Shown here piece after piece: positions 38,361-47,293 of a stretch of 64,000 nt of DNA. The DNA is from Burkholderiales bacterium C2 (GTDB lineage Bacteria; Pseudomonadota; Gammaproteobacteria; Burkholderiales; Burkholderiaceae_C): positions 248,001 through 312,000 of the forward strand of contig SCOI01000001.1 of assembly GCA_005503085.1 (NCBI GenBank), in the 5' to 3' direction. The notes beneath the pieces are model-generated. The model was not told where the DNA came from. It saw only the letters and a list, made by a program, of their open reading frames with translations, and made no database searches. The translations under genes and the position numbers were made by a program. Numbering within the stretch: position 1 is the stretch's first letter; every line of letters begins with the position of its first letter.

Positions 38361-39584
38361 ATGAGCACCGCCGCCGCCCCACCCAAACTGTCGATGAACC
38401 AGGTGCTGCTGTGCGGCGCGCTGATCGTCACGCTGTCCATGGGCATACGCCACGGCTTCGGCCTGTGGCTGCAGCCGATCACGATGGAGCGGGGCTGGAC
38501 CCGCGAGACCTTTGCCTTCGCGCTGGCGATCCAGAACATCGCCTGGGGCCTGGCCGGGCCGCTGGCCGGCATGCTGGCCGACCGGTTCGGCGCCTTCAAG
38601 GTGCTGATCGTTGGCGGTCTCTTGTACGCGCTGGGCCTGGTGCTGATGGCCTTGTCGACCTCGGGCCTGGCCTTCACCGGCAGCGCTGGCCTGCTGATCG
38701 GCATGGCGCAGTCGGGCACCACCTATGCGGTCATCTACGGCGTGATCGGCCGCAATGTGGCGCCGGAGAAGCGCTCCTGGGCCATGGGTGTCGCCGCAGC
38801 GGCCGGCTCCTTCGGCCAGTTCCTGATGGTGCCGGTGGAGAACTGGCTGATCTCGGGCACCGGCTGGCAGAACGCGCTGTTCATCCTGTCGATCGCCGCG
38901 CTGCTGATCGTCCCGCTGGCCTTCGGCCTGCGTGAACCGGCACAGTCGCGTGCGCACAGCGCCCAGCATCAAAGCATCGCCCAGGCGGTGCGCGAGGCCT
39001 TCGGCTACCGCAGCTTCCAGCTCTTGATGGCCGGCTATTTCGTATGCGGCTTCCAGGTGGTCTTCATCGGCGTGCACATGCCCAGCTACCTGAAGGACAA
39101 CGGCCTGTCACCGCAGGTCGCCACCTATGCACTGGCCCTGATCGGTCTGTTCAATGTGTTCGGCACCTATGCGGCCGGCAGCCTGGGCCAGCGCATGCCC
39201 AAGCGCTATCTGCTGTCGGGCATCTATGCCTTGCGCTCGGTGGCCATCGTCGCCTTCCTGCTCGCGCCGCTGACGCCGACGAGCGTCTATATCTTCTCGG
39301 CCGTGATGGGCGTGCTGTGGCTGTCCACCGTGCCGCCAACCAACTCGGTGGTGATGCAGATCTTCGGCATCCAGCATATGTCGATGCTGGGCGGCTTTGT
39401 CTTCCTGAGTCATCAGGTCGGCAGCTTCCTGGGCGTCTGGCTGGGCGGCAAGCTTTATGACAGCAGCGGCAGCTATGACGTGGTCTGGTGGCTGGCCGTC
39501 GCGCTGGGCGTGGCTGCGGCCCTGATCAATCTGCCGGTGCGCGAGCATGCCATCGCGCGGTCGACAACGCCCGCAGCGGCCTGA
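38361..39584 (+). CDS. MFS transporter (oxalate/formate- or monocarboxylate-type)
   Basis: A 407-residue inner-membrane permease with 12 predicted hydrophobic segments. The loop 2-3 signature is GPLAGMLADRFGAFKVLIVGG. Features such as IRHGFGLWLQPITMERGWTRETFAFALAIQN and the paired half (AAGSLGQRMPKRYLLSGIYALRS) resemble the OFA/monocarboxylate-porter group of the major facilitator superfamily. The substrate is unknown. TACAGT ends six bases before the ATG and no Shine-Dalgarno is visible, suggesting a leaderless mRNA. It is divergent from parE. A tiny membrane-protein gene follows after 2 bases. Confidence 0.85.
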   Translation: MSTAAAPPKLSMNQVLLCGALIVTLSMGIRHGFGLWLQPITMERGWTRETFAFALAIQNIAWGLAGPLAGMLADRFGAFKVLIVGGLLYALGLVLMALSTSGLAFTGSAGLLIGMAQSGTTYAVIYGVIGRNVAPEKRSWAMGVAAAAGSFGQFLMVPVENWLISGTGWQNALFILSIAALLIVPLAFGLREPAQSRAHSAQHQSIAQAVREAFGYRSFQLLMAGYFVCGFQVVFIGVHMPSYLKDNGLSPQVATYALALIGLFNVFGTYAAGSLGQRMPKRYLLSGIYALRSVAIVAFLLAPLTPTSVYIFSAVMGVLWLSTVPPTNSVVMQIFGIQHMSMLGGFVFLSHQVGSFLGVWLGGKLYDSSGSYDVVWWLAVALGVAAALINLPVREHAIARSTTPAAA

Positions 39585-39586
39585 TC

Positions 39587-39709
39587 ATGGGCTGGCGCCG
39601 CGCGCTCGCCTGGGCCGTGGCCGGCTTGGTGTTGGCTGCGGTGTTCCTGGCCTATCTGCAGCCGGCGCTGATGCAACAGCTGTCCGAGCAGCTCTGGGCC
39701 TGCTTCTAG
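39587..39709 (+). CDS. Small single-span membrane protein
   Basis: A 40-residue open frame beginning MGWRRALAWAVAGLVLA and ending in QQLSEQLWACF. It has a basic N-terminus, one hydrophobic helix (about residues 7-26) and a short amphipathic tail ending in Cys-Phe. It starts 2 bases after the MFS stop, so it probably reads from the same mRNA. I recognise no named family. The organisation (Arg-rich start, one helix, non-random tail) looks like a genuine small protein, but coding status is not proven. Confidence 0.5.
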   Translation: MGWRRALAWAVAGLVLAAVFLAYLQPALMQQLSEQLWACF

Positions 39710-39770
39710 CTTGCCCGCCGCTCGCTGCAGCCACAATCCACACGCCAATGACAGAACAGGGAGTGTGGGG

Positions 39771-40577
39771 ATGAAGGTGGTGGTGATCACGGGTGCCTCG
39801 GACGGCATCGGGGCCGACCTGGCCCGGCAATGGGCAGGGCGCGACGAGCAGGGCCTGGCCCTGGTGCTGGCGGCCCGCAGCCTAGACAAGCTGGAGGCCG
39901 TGGCCGCTCAGTGCGAGGCCCTCGGGGCCCAGGTGCTGGCGCTGCGCTGCGATGTCGAACAGCAAGGCGATTGCCGCACCTTGGTCGAAGCGGCCATCGC
40001 GCGCTACGGTCGCATCGACGTGCTGGTCAACAATGCAGGCATCTCGGCCCATGCACTGCTGGCCGAGGTCGACGACCTGGCCTGGTACGAGCGCCTGATG
40101 CGTGTCAATTTCTGGGGCAGCGTCTGGACTACCCATGCCGCCCTGCCTCACCTGAAAGCCAGTCGAGGTCGCATCGTCGCCGTATCCAGCCTGGCCGGCC
40201 TGCTGGGCATTCCCGGTCGCACCGCCTACAGCGCGAGCAAGTTCGCGATGGGCGGCTTCTTCGAGGCGCTGCGCGGCGAAGTAGCGGCCGATGGCGTCAG
40301 CATCACGGTGGCCTACCCGGGCGTGGTCGATACCCAGATCCGCTATCGCGGCCTCAATGCACGCGGCGAGGCCCTCGGGCGCAGTGCCATGGACGAACGC
40401 GGCGCGATGACGGTGCAGACCTGCGCCCGGCTGATACTCGACGGCGCACTGGCGCGCCGGCGCGAGGTCGTGATGACGGCCAAGGGCCGGCTGGGCCGCT
40501 GGCTCAAGTTGCTCGCGCCGGGGCTGGTCGATCGCATGGCCATGGCCGCACTGAAGAAAGAGGAGCGTCCGCGATGA
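39771..40577 (+). CDS. Short-chain dehydrogenase/reductase
   Basis: A 268-residue classical SDR. The cofactor motif is ITGASDGIGADLARQW, the conserved NNAG is in DVLVNNAGISAHAL, and the catalytic residues are Ser (AVSSLAG) and YSASK. A C-terminal extension (GLVDRMAMAALKKEERPR) is typical of the larger membrane-associated DHRS7-like members. NADP preference and substrate are not obvious. The ATG at 39771 follows a GGGAGTGTGGGG stretch. Its last four bases overlap the methyltransferase gene, so the pair is coupled. Confidence 0.88.
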   Translation: MKVVVITGASDGIGADLARQWAGRDEQGLALVLAARSLDKLEAVAAQCEALGAQVLALRCDVEQQGDCRTLVEAAIARYGRIDVLVNNAGISAHALLAEVDDLAWYERLMRVNFWGSVWTTHAALPHLKASRGRIVAVSSLAGLLGIPGRTAYSASKFAMGGFFEALRGEVAADGVSITVAYPGVVDTQIRYRGLNARGEALGRSAMDERGAMTVQTCARLILDGALARRREVVMTAKGRLGRWLKLLAPGLVDRMAMAALKKEERPR

Positions 40578-41116
40578 GCGAGCCGACCGTCTCGACCTGG
40601 CTCCTGCGCTGGCCCCAGGCCTGCCAGCCCGGCCGCACCGCGCTGGACCTGGCCTGCGGCTCGGGCCGCCATGTGCGCCATCTGGCTTCTCTGGGCATGC
40701 AGGTCACCGCCGTGGACCGCGATGCCCAGGCCCTGGCTGCGCTGAGCGGCCTGGCCGAAACCCTGGTGGCCGATATCGAAGCCGGCCCCTGGCCGCTGGG
40801 CGAGCGCCAGTTTGACCTGGTGCTGGTCACCAATTACCTGTGGCGCCCGCTGCTGCCGCGCATCGCGGCGGCCGTTGCACCTGGCGGCTGGCTGATTTAC
40901 GAAACCTTTACCGAAGGCCAGCAAAGTGTGGGCCGACCGTCCAATCCGGAGTTTCTGCTGCGACCCGGCGAGTTGCTGCAAGCCTGTGCCGGGCTGCGTG
41001 TCGTCGCCTATGAGGACGGTTTTCTGGACGGGGTCAACCCGCGCTATCTGCAGCGCGTTGCTGCGGTTCGCGAAAGCGCCGAGCCGGGGGTTTTCCAGCG
41101 CTACCGCCTGGACTGA
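40574..41116 (+). CDS. SAM-dependent class I methyltransferase (TehB/UbiE-like fold)
   Basis: A 180-residue small methyltransferase. The SAM-binding motif is ALDLACGSGRHVRHLASLG, followed by VTAVDRDAQAL (motif II acidic residue), FDLVLVTNYLWRPLLPRI and GGWLIYETFTEGQQ. These short enzymes act on small molecules; the substrate is not known. The start overlaps the SDR stop (ATGA). A dapA gene follows after 50 bases, with its own promoter-like TAGAAT (41140-41145), so this gene probably ends the SDR operon. Confidence 0.85.
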   Translation: MSEPTVSTWLLRWPQACQPGRTALDLACGSGRHVRHLASLGMQVTAVDRDAQALAALSGLAETLVADIEAGPWPLGERQFDLVLVTNYLWRPLLPRIAAAVAPGGWLIYETFTEGQQSVGRPSNPEFLLRPGELLQACAGLRVVAYEDGFLDGVNPRYLQRVAAVRESAEPGVFQRYRLD

Positions 41117-41166
41117 GCCAAGAGGCCGGCGCGCTTCAGTAGAATCCGCCGATTGCGAGGAATTCC

Positions 41167-42048
41167 ATGACACCGATTGTTGGCAGCATCGTCGCGCTTG
41201 TGACGCCGATGCAAGAGGACGGCAGCGTCGACTACGCCGCGCTGCGCAGCTTGATTGACTGGCATATTGCCGAAGGCACGGACTGCATCGGCGTGGTCGG
41301 CACGACCGGCGAATCGCCCACCGTGAGCGTCGAAGAGCATTGCGAGATCATCCGCGTGGCGGTCGAGCATGCGGCCGGGCGCGTGCCCATCATGGCCGGC
41401 ACCGGTGGCAACTCGACCGCCGAGGCGATCAATCTGAGCCGCTTCGCGAAGCAGGTCGGCGCCGACTGCACGCTGTCGGTCGTGCCCTACTACAACAAGC
41501 CCTCGCAAGAAGGCATCTACCAGCACTTCAAGGCCATCGCCGAGGCCGTCGACATCCCGATGATGTTGTACAACGTGCCCGGCCGCACCGTCGCCGATAT
41601 GGCGCCCGAGACGAGCTTGCGCTGCGCGGCCCTGCCCGGCGTCATTGGCATCAAGGAAGCCACCGGCAATATCGAGCGCGCCGCCTACCTGATCAAGCAT
41701 GCGCCGGCCGGCTTCTCGATCTATTCGGGCGATGACGGCACGGCCGTGGCCCTGATGCTGCTGGGCGGTCATGGCAATGTCAGCGTCACCGCCAATGTCG
41801 CGCCGCGCGCGATGCACGAGCTCTGCAAGGCCGCGCTGGCCGGCAATGTGCGCGAGGCCACCCGCATCCATATGCAGCTGCTGGGCTTGCACAAGCAGCT
41901 GTTCTGCGAACCCAGCCCGGCCCCCACCAAATGGGCGCTGGAGCGCCTGGGCCGCTGCAAGTCGGCACTGCGCCTGCCGATCACGCCGCTGACGGCCGCC
42001 GGCCAGGCCAGCGTGGCGCAAGCCATGAGCGAAGCAGGCCTGCTCTGA
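41167..42048 (+). CDS. dapA: 4-hydroxy-tetrahydrodipicolinate synthase
   Basis: A 293-residue class I aldolase-type enzyme that joins pyruvate and aspartate semialdehyde in lysine and meso-diaminopimelate synthesis. It has [14 protein letters not shown], the catalytic Tyr135 in MLYNVPGRT, the Schiff-base Lys163 in [11 protein letters not shown] and the substrate Arg in PGRTV. The length is normal. A GAGG ribosome-binding site precedes the ATG and a TAGAAT hexamer lies 21 bases before it. bamC follows, as commonly seen (dapA-bamC). Confidence 0.96.
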   Translation: MTPIVGSIVALVTPMQEDGSVDYAALRSLIDWHIAEGTDCIGVVGTTGESPTVSVEEHCEIIRVAVEHAAGRVPIMAGTGGNSTAEAINLSRFAKQVGADCTLSVVPYYNKPSQEGIYQHFKAIAEAVDIPMMLYNVPGRTVADMAPETSLRCAALPGVIGIKEATGNIERAAYLIKHAPAGFSIYSGDDGTAVALMLLGGHGNVSVTANVAPRAMHELCKAALAGNVREATRIHMQLLGLHKQLFCEPSPAPTKWALERLGRCKSALRLPITPLTAAGQASVAQAMSEAGLL

Positions 42049-42112
42049 CCCGGGGCTTGTCTTGCTCCAGGTTCTTCCCGTTTATCCAGCTTTCAGTTCG
42101 GAGATGTCTAGC

Positions 42113-43297
42113 GTGACCCGTTCCTTTCCCATCGATGCCAAGGCCACGCGCCTGGCCCGCACAGCACTGAGCACCACGCTGATCGCCTCGCTGGCTGCCT
42201 GCAGCTCCTTTGACGGCGTGCTGAGCTCCGACAAGGTCGACTACCGCACCGCGGCCCGCCAGACCACCGGCCTGGACGTGCCGCCGGACCTGACCCAGCT
42301 GGCCCGCGACAACCGCTCCCAGGTCCAGGGCGGCTCGGTCAGCGCCTCGGCGCTGCAGCAGGGTGGCGGCGCAGCGCGCGCCACCGCAGCCCCCAGCAAC
42401 CAGGTGGCACTGAAGGCGGCCGGCAATGTCAGCCTGGAGCGCAACGGCGAGGTGCGCTGGCTGCGCAGCACGGCTAATGCCGACCAGCTGTGGCCGCAGC
42501 TGCGTGCCTTCTGGCAGGAATCCGGCTTCGAACTCGTCAAGGACGATGCCGCCGTGGGCCTGCTAGAAACCAACTGGGCCGAAAACCGCGCCAAGCTGCC
42601 GCAGGACTTCATCCGCCGCACCATAGGCACGGTGCTGGACTCGGTCTACTCGACCGGCGAGCGTGATATGTACCGCACCCGCATCGAGCGCGTGGCCGGC
42701 GGCGGCACCGACATCTATATCAGCCATCGCGGCATGCAGGAGGTCTACACCACCAGCCAGCGCGAGCAGACCGCCTGGCAGCCGCGCGCCGCCGACCCAT
42801 CGCTGGAAGGCGAAATGCTGTCGCGCCTGATGCTTAAGCTGGGCGGCCAGACCGAAGCGGCCAAGGCCGTGGTCGCAGGTGCCGCCGCACCGGTCGCGAT
42901 ACCCTCGTCCGAGCTGCCGCCCTCGCGCGGCGGTGCGCGCAGCCGGCCACTGAGCGAAGTGCCCGACACGCTGCAGGTGAATGAGGGCTTCGAGCGCGCC
43001 TGGCGCCGGGTCGGCCAGTCGCTGGATCGCCACGGCTTCACCGTCGAGGACCGCGACCGCAGCCAGGGCCTGTTCTTCCTGCGCTATGCCGACCCGACCC
43101 AGGCCGGCAAGGAAGAACCCAACTTCTTCCAGCGCTTGTTCAAGGGCGAGCAGGCGGTGACCGCCAACCGCTACCGCGTCTCGGTCAAGTCCGAGGGCGA
43201 GCGCAGCACGGTCAGCGTGCTCAACAACCAGGGCCAGCAGCAGACCGACGAGAACGCCAAGCGCATTCTGAACCTGCTGATGGACGATCTGCGCTGA
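42113..43297 (+). CDS. bamC: BamC, outer-membrane assembly lipoprotein
   Basis: A BamC/NlpB lipoprotein of the beta-barrel assembly machinery. A lipobox LAAC lies at the end of the signal peptide (Cys30 counted from the chosen start). After a disordered N-terminus (VDYRTAARQTTGLDVPPDLTQL, which contacts BamD) come two helix-grip domains (VSLERNGEVRWLRSTANADQLWPQL... and LQVNEGFERAWRRVGQSLDR). The ATG at 42104 directly abuts GGAG (42100-42103), which is too close. The GTG at 42113 is nine bases from that GGAG and is preferred. A strong terminator follows the gene. Confidence 0.9.
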   Translation: MTRSFPIDAKATRLARTALSTTLIASLAACSSFDGVLSSDKVDYRTAARQTTGLDVPPDLTQLARDNRSQVQGGSVSASALQQGGGAARATAAPSNQVALKAAGNVSLERNGEVRWLRSTANADQLWPQLRAFWQESGFELVKDDAAVGLLETNWAENRAKLPQDFIRRTIGTVLDSVYSTGERDMYRTRIERVAGGGTDIYISHRGMQEVYTTSQREQTAWQPRAADPSLEGEMLSRLMLKLGGQTEAAKAVVAGAAAPVAIPSSELPPSRGGARSRPLSEVPDTLQVNEGFERAWRRVGQSLDRHGFTVEDRDRSQGLFFLRYADPTQAGKEEPNFFQRLFKGEQAVTANRYRVSVKSEGERSTVSVLNNQGQQQTDENAKRILNLLMDDLR

Positions 43298-43318
43298 AGC
43301 AGCCTAAGCTCCGACATG

Positions 43319-43352
43319 GCCGCCGCCTGCTGACGCAGCGGCGGCTTTTTTC
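43319..43352 (+). terminator. Intrinsic terminator of dapA-bamC
   Basis: GCCGCCGC (43319-43326) pairs with GCGGCGGC (43338-43345), with an inner TGC/GCA extension and four-base loop, followed by six T and C. Confidence 0.9.
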
Positions 43353-43396
43353 TTGTTCGACCTCGGTTCAACCTCTATCACACAGCGGGCTTTTCG

Positions 43397-44176
43397 ATGC
43401 GTTTTTGCAGCCTGGGCAGCGGCAGCGCCGGCAACGCCACCCTGATCGAAGCCAGCCAGGGCATCACCAGCACCACCGTGCTGATCGACTGCGGCTTCAG
43501 CCTGCGCGAGCTCGGCCGTCGCCTGGCGCGCGCCGGCAGTGCGCCCGAGCAGCTCAGCGCGATCTTCATCACCCATGAACATGGCGACCATGCCGGCTGC
43601 GCGCTGAGCCTGGCCCGCCAGTACCAGCTGCCGATCTTCACCAGCCGCGGCACCTGGCGCGCGATCGGCAGCCCGGACTTCGACCCGACACTGCTGCACC
43701 TGACCCAGGACGGCGAACGGCTGACGCTCGGCGACATCGAGCTGCGACCCTTCGCGGTGCCGCATGATGCCAACGAGCCGCTGCAGCTGAGCGCCAGCGA
43801 CGGCCACCGGCGCCTGGGCGTGATCACCGATATCGGCTCGCTGACGCCCTCGGTGGTGCAGCATCTGCAGCACTGCAACGCCCTGCTGCTCGAATGCAAT
43901 CACGACGAGGCCTTGCTGCGGGCCAGCAGCTATCCGGCAAGCCTGAAGCGCCGCATCCTGGGCAGCCACGGCCATCTCTCGAATGCGTCAGCCGCCGCGC
44001 TGCTGAACGAGTGCCTGCATCAGGGGCTGCGGCATGTGGTGGCGGCGCATCTGAGCGAGCGCAATAACTCGCCGGCGCTGGCGGCGGCGGCTCTGGCCGA
44101 GATACTGGGCGTGGCACCGGCAGATATTCCGGTGGCCAGCCAGACCCTGGGTATGGATTGGCTGGATCTGAACTGA
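43397..44176 (+). CDS. MBL-fold metallo-hydrolase, WalJ/YycJ-like
   Basis: A 259-residue metallo-beta-lactamase-fold protein of the YycJ/WalJ type, a family of 5'-3' exonuclease-like proteins. It has SLGSGSAGNATLIEA at the N-terminus, the metal motif FITHEHGDHAGCA, further ligands in DIGSLTPSVVQHL and SHGHLSNASAAALL, and a terminal histidine in VVAAHLSERNNSP. The length is normal. The preceding terminator separates it from bamC, so it has its own promoter in the 99-base gap (a -10 is not obvious). A bidirectional hairpin follows. Confidence 0.88.
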   Translation: MRFCSLGSGSAGNATLIEASQGITSTTVLIDCGFSLRELGRRLARAGSAPEQLSAIFITHEHGDHAGCALSLARQYQLPIFTSRGTWRAIGSPDFDPTLLHLTQDGERLTLGDIELRPFAVPHDANEPLQLSASDGHRRLGVITDIGSLTPSVVQHLQHCNALLLECNHDEALLRASSYPASLKRRILGSHGHLSNASAAALLNECLHQGLRHVVAAHLSERNNSPALAAAALAEILGVAPADIPVASQTLGMDWLDLN

Positions 44177-44203
44177 GACGGATTAGAACGGCGAACCCAA
44201 AAG

Positions 44204-44234
44204 AAAAGCCGCCCGGCTTGCGCCGGGCGGCTTT
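44204..44234. terminator. Bidirectional terminator
   Basis: AAAGCCGCCCGGC pairs with GCCGGGCGGCTTT around a TTGC loop (13 pairs). On the minus strand, TTTTC follows. It serves the convergent WalJ-like and lipoprotein genes. Confidence 0.88.
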
Positions 44235-44252
44235 CAGTGACCGGAAAACCGA

Positions 44253-44480
44253 TTACTTGCTGGCAGCCGAAGCGGCAGCGTCGGCGACAGCCGAGGCAGC
44301 GTCAGCAGCGGCGCCGGCGACAGCCGAAGCAGCGTCGACAGCAGCGCTGGCCGCATCAGCGACGGGAGCCGGAGCAGCAGCCGAAGCCGGCTCAGCGGCG
44401 ACAGGAGCCTCTTCCTTCTTGCCACAAGCGGAGAGAGCAACAGCAGCCAGCAGGGAGGCCAACAGGATCGACTTTTTCAT
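44253..44480 (-). CDS. Small Ala-rich lipoprotein
   Basis: A 75-residue lipoprotein: signal MKKSILLASLLAAVALSAC with lipobox LSAC (Cys19), then GKKEE and an Ala/Ser/Asp/Val-rich tail. Near-repeats ADAASAAV, DAASAVAG and AADAASAVAD suggest a long Lpp-like or amphipathic helix, though no clear heptad pattern of Lpp is present. A GAGGA ribosome-binding site supports the ATG at 44480 over the one at 44516. Function unknown. The two flanking elements are a shared terminator and a 160-base upstream gap with no clear second gene. Confidence 0.8.
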   Translation of the reverse strand: MKKSILLASLLAAVALSACGKKEEAPVAAEPASAAAPAPVADAASAAVDAASAVAGAAADAASAVADAAASAASK

Positions 44481-44642
44481 ACGTGTCCTCAAAGAATCAA
44501 TTAGACGAAGAAACAATTACCGGTATTTCTTGAAGCAGCGCCGCACTACCACCCGACAGCGTGCCTCAGTAGAACAAGACGTGGAAACCTCGAACGCTTC
44601 CCTCGCCTAGCCCAGCATTGTAGCGTCACTTGGGGAAACTCC

Positions 44643-45140
44643 TTACAGGCCCAGGGTACTTGCCGAAAAGGATTCGGTCGAACGTTGCCAAACCGCATCA
44701 AACCATTCCCTGCACGCCACATCATCCGCAGTTCGCACCGATAGCGCGGCCCGCCATTGCTGGGCATCCAGCAGGCGCAGGCTGAACAGCCCCGGCGCCA
44801 TCAGCAACCCCACCGGCCGGCCAACGCCGACATCCTCGGCCTGGTATTGCACCGCCTGCACCACATGGTTCCAGGTCCGCCGCCATTGGACAAAACGTGG
44901 GTGCAGGCGCTGCACCGCGTCGTACTGGGCCGCCGCGATCCGCAGCCGCCGATGTGGCAGGGCCCATTGCTTCAAGGCCTCCAGCATCGCCGGCTCCGAC
45001 AGCGGCCAGGCCGCGAAATCGGCGTCGAGCCAGAGCAGCTCGCGCCCGCCCTGCTCCGCCGCGTACTGCAGGCCCTCGCGCAAGGCCTGCACAAAGTCCT
45101 GGCGGCCATTGATGATGCCCTCGGTCAAGCTCACTGCCAT
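44643..45140 (-). CDS. Conserved hypothetical protein
   Basis: A 165-residue soluble protein with a phospholipase-D-like layout (RELLWLDADFAAWPLSEPAMLEALKQW, then HRRLRIAAAQYDAVQRLHPRFVQWRRTW). This is reminiscent of DUF7931-type proteins, but the family is not certain. It has no signal peptide. It starts 12 bases after the roxA stop codon, so the two are probably cotranscribed. The catalytic HKD pattern of true phospholipase D enzymes is not present. Function unknown. Confidence 0.6.
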   Translation of the reverse strand: MAVSLTEGIINGRQDFVQALREGLQYAAEQGGRELLWLDADFAAWPLSEPAMLEALKQWALPHRRLRIAAAQYDAVQRLHPRFVQWRRTWNHVVQAVQYQAEDVGVGRPVGLLMAPGLFSLRLLDAQQWRAALSVRTADDVACREWFDAVWQRSTESFSASTLGL

Positions 45141-45152
45141 GCCCCGCTCCTC

Positions 45153-46268
45153 TTACAAATCCTGTTGCACCCAGCCGTCCTCGGCCCACTGATCCAGCAG
45201 CTCGCGGGCGCCCTCGCTGAGCTTGGCGACCTCGGCACCGGAGAGCCGGCGCGCATCGGCCAGGCGCTGCATCAGCTTGGCGTCGCGGCCGCCGGCCCGG
45301 TAGGACTCGCCATTGATGAAGACATGGGCGTGGTCATACAACATGCGGCTGCGCCTATCCAGGCGCGCGGCGGCGCCATCGGGCAGGACCGTGCCGGGCT
45401 CGAACCAGACCTTGGGCTTGGGCTCGCTGAGCGCCTCGCCCAGCGCCCGCTCCAGCGCCAGCGGCTCGCGCAGCGCGCGCTCGGCGGCATCGCGGGCAAA
45501 GGCCAGCAAGGCCTCGGGCACACGGCCCGGCTCGGCGGTGGCCGGCTGCTTGGGGTCGGCATACATGCGGTTGGCCTGCGGTCGGGTCTCGTCATCCATC
45601 AGGCGCGGCAGCAGCTCGCGCGCCAGCTCGGCACGCCAGGGCGTGCGAAAGCCCACCGAGCAGGTCATGCACTCGCCCTCGGCCACGCCGTCATGGGCCC
45701 AGCCCGGCGGCAGGTAGAGCATGTCGCCCGGCTCCAGCAGGAACTCCTGTTCGGGCTGGAAGTTGGCGATGATCTTCAGCGGCACATCGTCGCGCAGCTG
45801 CGCGTCCGGCTGGCGGCCGATGCGCCAGCGGCGCTTGCCCTGGACCTGGATCAAAAACACATCGTAGGAATCGAAATGCGGGCCGACGCCGCCGCCATCG
45901 CTGGCGTAGGAGATCATCAGATCATCGAGCCGCGCCTCGGGAATGAAGCGAAAGCGCGCCAGCAAGTCATGCGCGGTCTGCAGATGCAGATCCAGCCCCT
46001 GCACCAGCAAGGTCCAGTGCGGCTTGCTGAAGGGTGGCAGCTTCGGGCAAGGGCCCTGGCGCAGGCTCCATTGGCCATCGAAAGCCGTCACCAGGCGGGA
46101 TTCGACATCCTCGCTGGCAGCCAGCCGGGCCAACTCGGTGCGTGTGGCCGGCGGCGTGATGCCTGGCAGGGCCTGGCGCACCAGCAAGGGCTTCTTCTGC
46201 CAGTGGCTGCGCATGAATTGCGCCGGGGACAAACCGCCAAGAAGTGGCGTGGATTGGTCAATATTCAT
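45153..46268 (-). CDS. roxA: RoxA/YcfD-type 50S ribosomal protein L16 arginine hydroxylase
   Basis: A 371-residue Fe(II)/2-oxoglutarate-dependent JmjC oxygenase. The iron ligands are HFD in GVGPHFDSYDVFLIQ and a distal His in LPPGWAHDGVAEGECMTCSVGF. The N-terminal MNIDQSTPLLGGLSPAQFMRSHWQKKPLLV and the C-terminal winged-helix region are typical of YcfD. The E. coli protein hydroxylates Arg81 of ribosomal protein L16; the same role is assumed. CACAAT ends eight bases before the ATG with no Shine-Dalgarno. It is divergent from the SlyD-like gene. Confidence 0.92.
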   Translation of the reverse strand: MNIDQSTPLLGGLSPAQFMRSHWQKKPLLVRQALPGITPPATRTELARLAASEDVESRLVTAFDGQWSLRQGPCPKLPPFSKPHWTLLVQGLDLHLQTAHDLLARFRFIPEARLDDLMISYASDGGGVGPHFDSYDVFLIQVQGKRRWRIGRQPDAQLRDDVPLKIIANFQPEQEFLLEPGDMLYLPPGWAHDGVAEGECMTCSVGFRTPWRAELARELLPRLMDDETRPQANRMYADPKQPATAEPGRVPEALLAFARDAAERALREPLALERALGEALSEPKPKVWFEPGTVLPDGAAARLDRRSRMLYDHAHVFINGESYRAGGRDAKLMQRLADARRLSGAEVAKLSEGARELLDQWAEDGWVQQDL

Positions 46269-46312
46269 GGGCCTGGATTGTGGCCTGCCCGCGGTATGCG
46301 ATCATCCCGCCC

Positions 46313-46834
46313 ATGCAAATTTCCGCCCCCTGTGTGGTCTCCCTGAGCTGGAGACTTGAAGATGCCCAAGGCCAGTTGATCGACGAGCTGAGCGAGGCGC
46401 TGGAGTTTTTCTACGGCGGCGACGACCTGTTCACCAAGGTCGAGGAAGCGCTGGCTGGCCAGGAGATCGGCTTCGAAGCCAGCCTGGCGCTGGAGCCCGA
46501 AGACGCCTTCGGCGAGTACGACTCCGCCCTGGTCTGTTTCGAGAGCCGCGCCGTGCTGCCCGAGAACGTCTCGGAAGGCATGCAGTTCGAAGGCCTGCCC
46601 GAAGGTGCGGCCAGCGAAGACATGCCGGCCGACCGTGTCTATACCGTCACCGAGGTCTATCCCGAACATGTGGTGCTTGACGGCAACCACCCCTTGGCGG
46701 GCATCGGCCTGCGCATGCATCTGAAGGTGCGCGATGTGCGCGAGGCCAGCGAGGAAGAGATCGAGGCTGGCAGTGTCGGCGAGGCGGTGTTCAGCCTGGT
46801 CAGCGGCGCGCCGCCGGACGCCTCCATCCACTGA
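46313..46834 (+). CDS. FKBP-type peptidyl-prolyl isomerase, SlyD/FkpB-like
   Basis: A 173-residue cytoplasmic FKBP-fold isomerase of the SlyD group. It has LEFFYGGDDLFTKVEEALAGQEIGFEASL, ALEPEDAFGEYD and the inserted-flap region (GMQFEGLPEGAAS). The C-terminal part is acidic, ending GAPPDASIH. It lacks the His/Cys-rich nickel tail of E. coli SlyD. It catalyses prolyl isomerisation and may act as a chaperone. GATCAT ends seven bases before the ATG, and no Shine-Dalgarno is visible. It is divergent from roxA and converges on dut. Confidence 0.85.
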   Translation: MQISAPCVVSLSWRLEDAQGQLIDELSEALEFFYGGDDLFTKVEEALAGQEIGFEASLALEPEDAFGEYDSALVCFESRAVLPENVSEGMQFEGLPEGAASEDMPADRVYTVTEVYPEHVVLDGNHPLAGIGLRMHLKVRDVREASEEEIEAGSVGEAVFSLVSGAPPDASIH

Positions 46835-46837
46835 GGC

Positions 46838-47293
46838 TCAGGCCTTGCCGGTGGAGCCAAAGCCGCCGGCACCGCGTGCGGACTGATCGAAGTCATCGAC
46901 GCGGCGAAAGCCCGCCTGCACCACCGGCACCAGCACCAGCTGCGCAATGCGCTCCATCGGCTCGATCACGAAGGTGGTCTGGCCCCGGTTCCAGCAGCTG
47001 ACCATCAGCTGACCCTGGTAGTCGCTGTCGATCAGGCCGACCAGATTGCCGAGCACGATGCCGTGTTTGTGGCCCAGGCCCGAGCGCGGCAGTATCAGCG
47101 CGGCCAGGCCGGTGTCGGCGATGTGAATCGCCAGACCGGTCGGGATCAAGGTCGTCTGACCGGGTTCCAAGGTGATGGCCGCATCGAGGCAGGCGCGCAG
47201 ATCCAGGCCGGCCGAGCCGGGGGTCGCATAGGCAGGCAGTTGCTCGGCCATGCGGGCATCGAGCACTTTCAGGTCAACAGTCGTCGTGGTCAT
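46838..47293 (-). CDS. dut: Deoxyuridine triphosphatase (dUTPase)
   Basis: A 151-residue trimeric dUTPase hydrolysing dUTP to dUMP and pyrophosphate. All five motifs are visible: [49 protein letters not shown] and the C-terminal [10 protein letters not shown] arm that closes the active site. It overlaps coaBC by four bases, a common coaBC-dut arrangement. The length is normal. Confidence 0.97.
   Translation of the reverse strand: MTTTTVDLKVLDARMAEQLPAYATPGSAGLDLRACLDAAITLEPGQTTLIPTGLAIHIADTGLAALILPRSGLGHKHGIVLGNLVGLIDSDYQGQLMVSCWNRGQTTFVIEPMERIAQLVLVPVVQAGFRRVDDFDQSARGAGGFGSTGKA

Noticed and set aside
38301-39077. N-terminal extension of ParE
   Set aside because: It runs over the divergent MFS gene with no similarity. 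ParE normally begins near the ATG at 38300.
44372-44400. Tandem DNA repeat in the Ala-rich lipoprotein
   Set aside because: The protein repeats reflect low-complexity Ala/Asp/Ser codons and the DNA copies are not regular.
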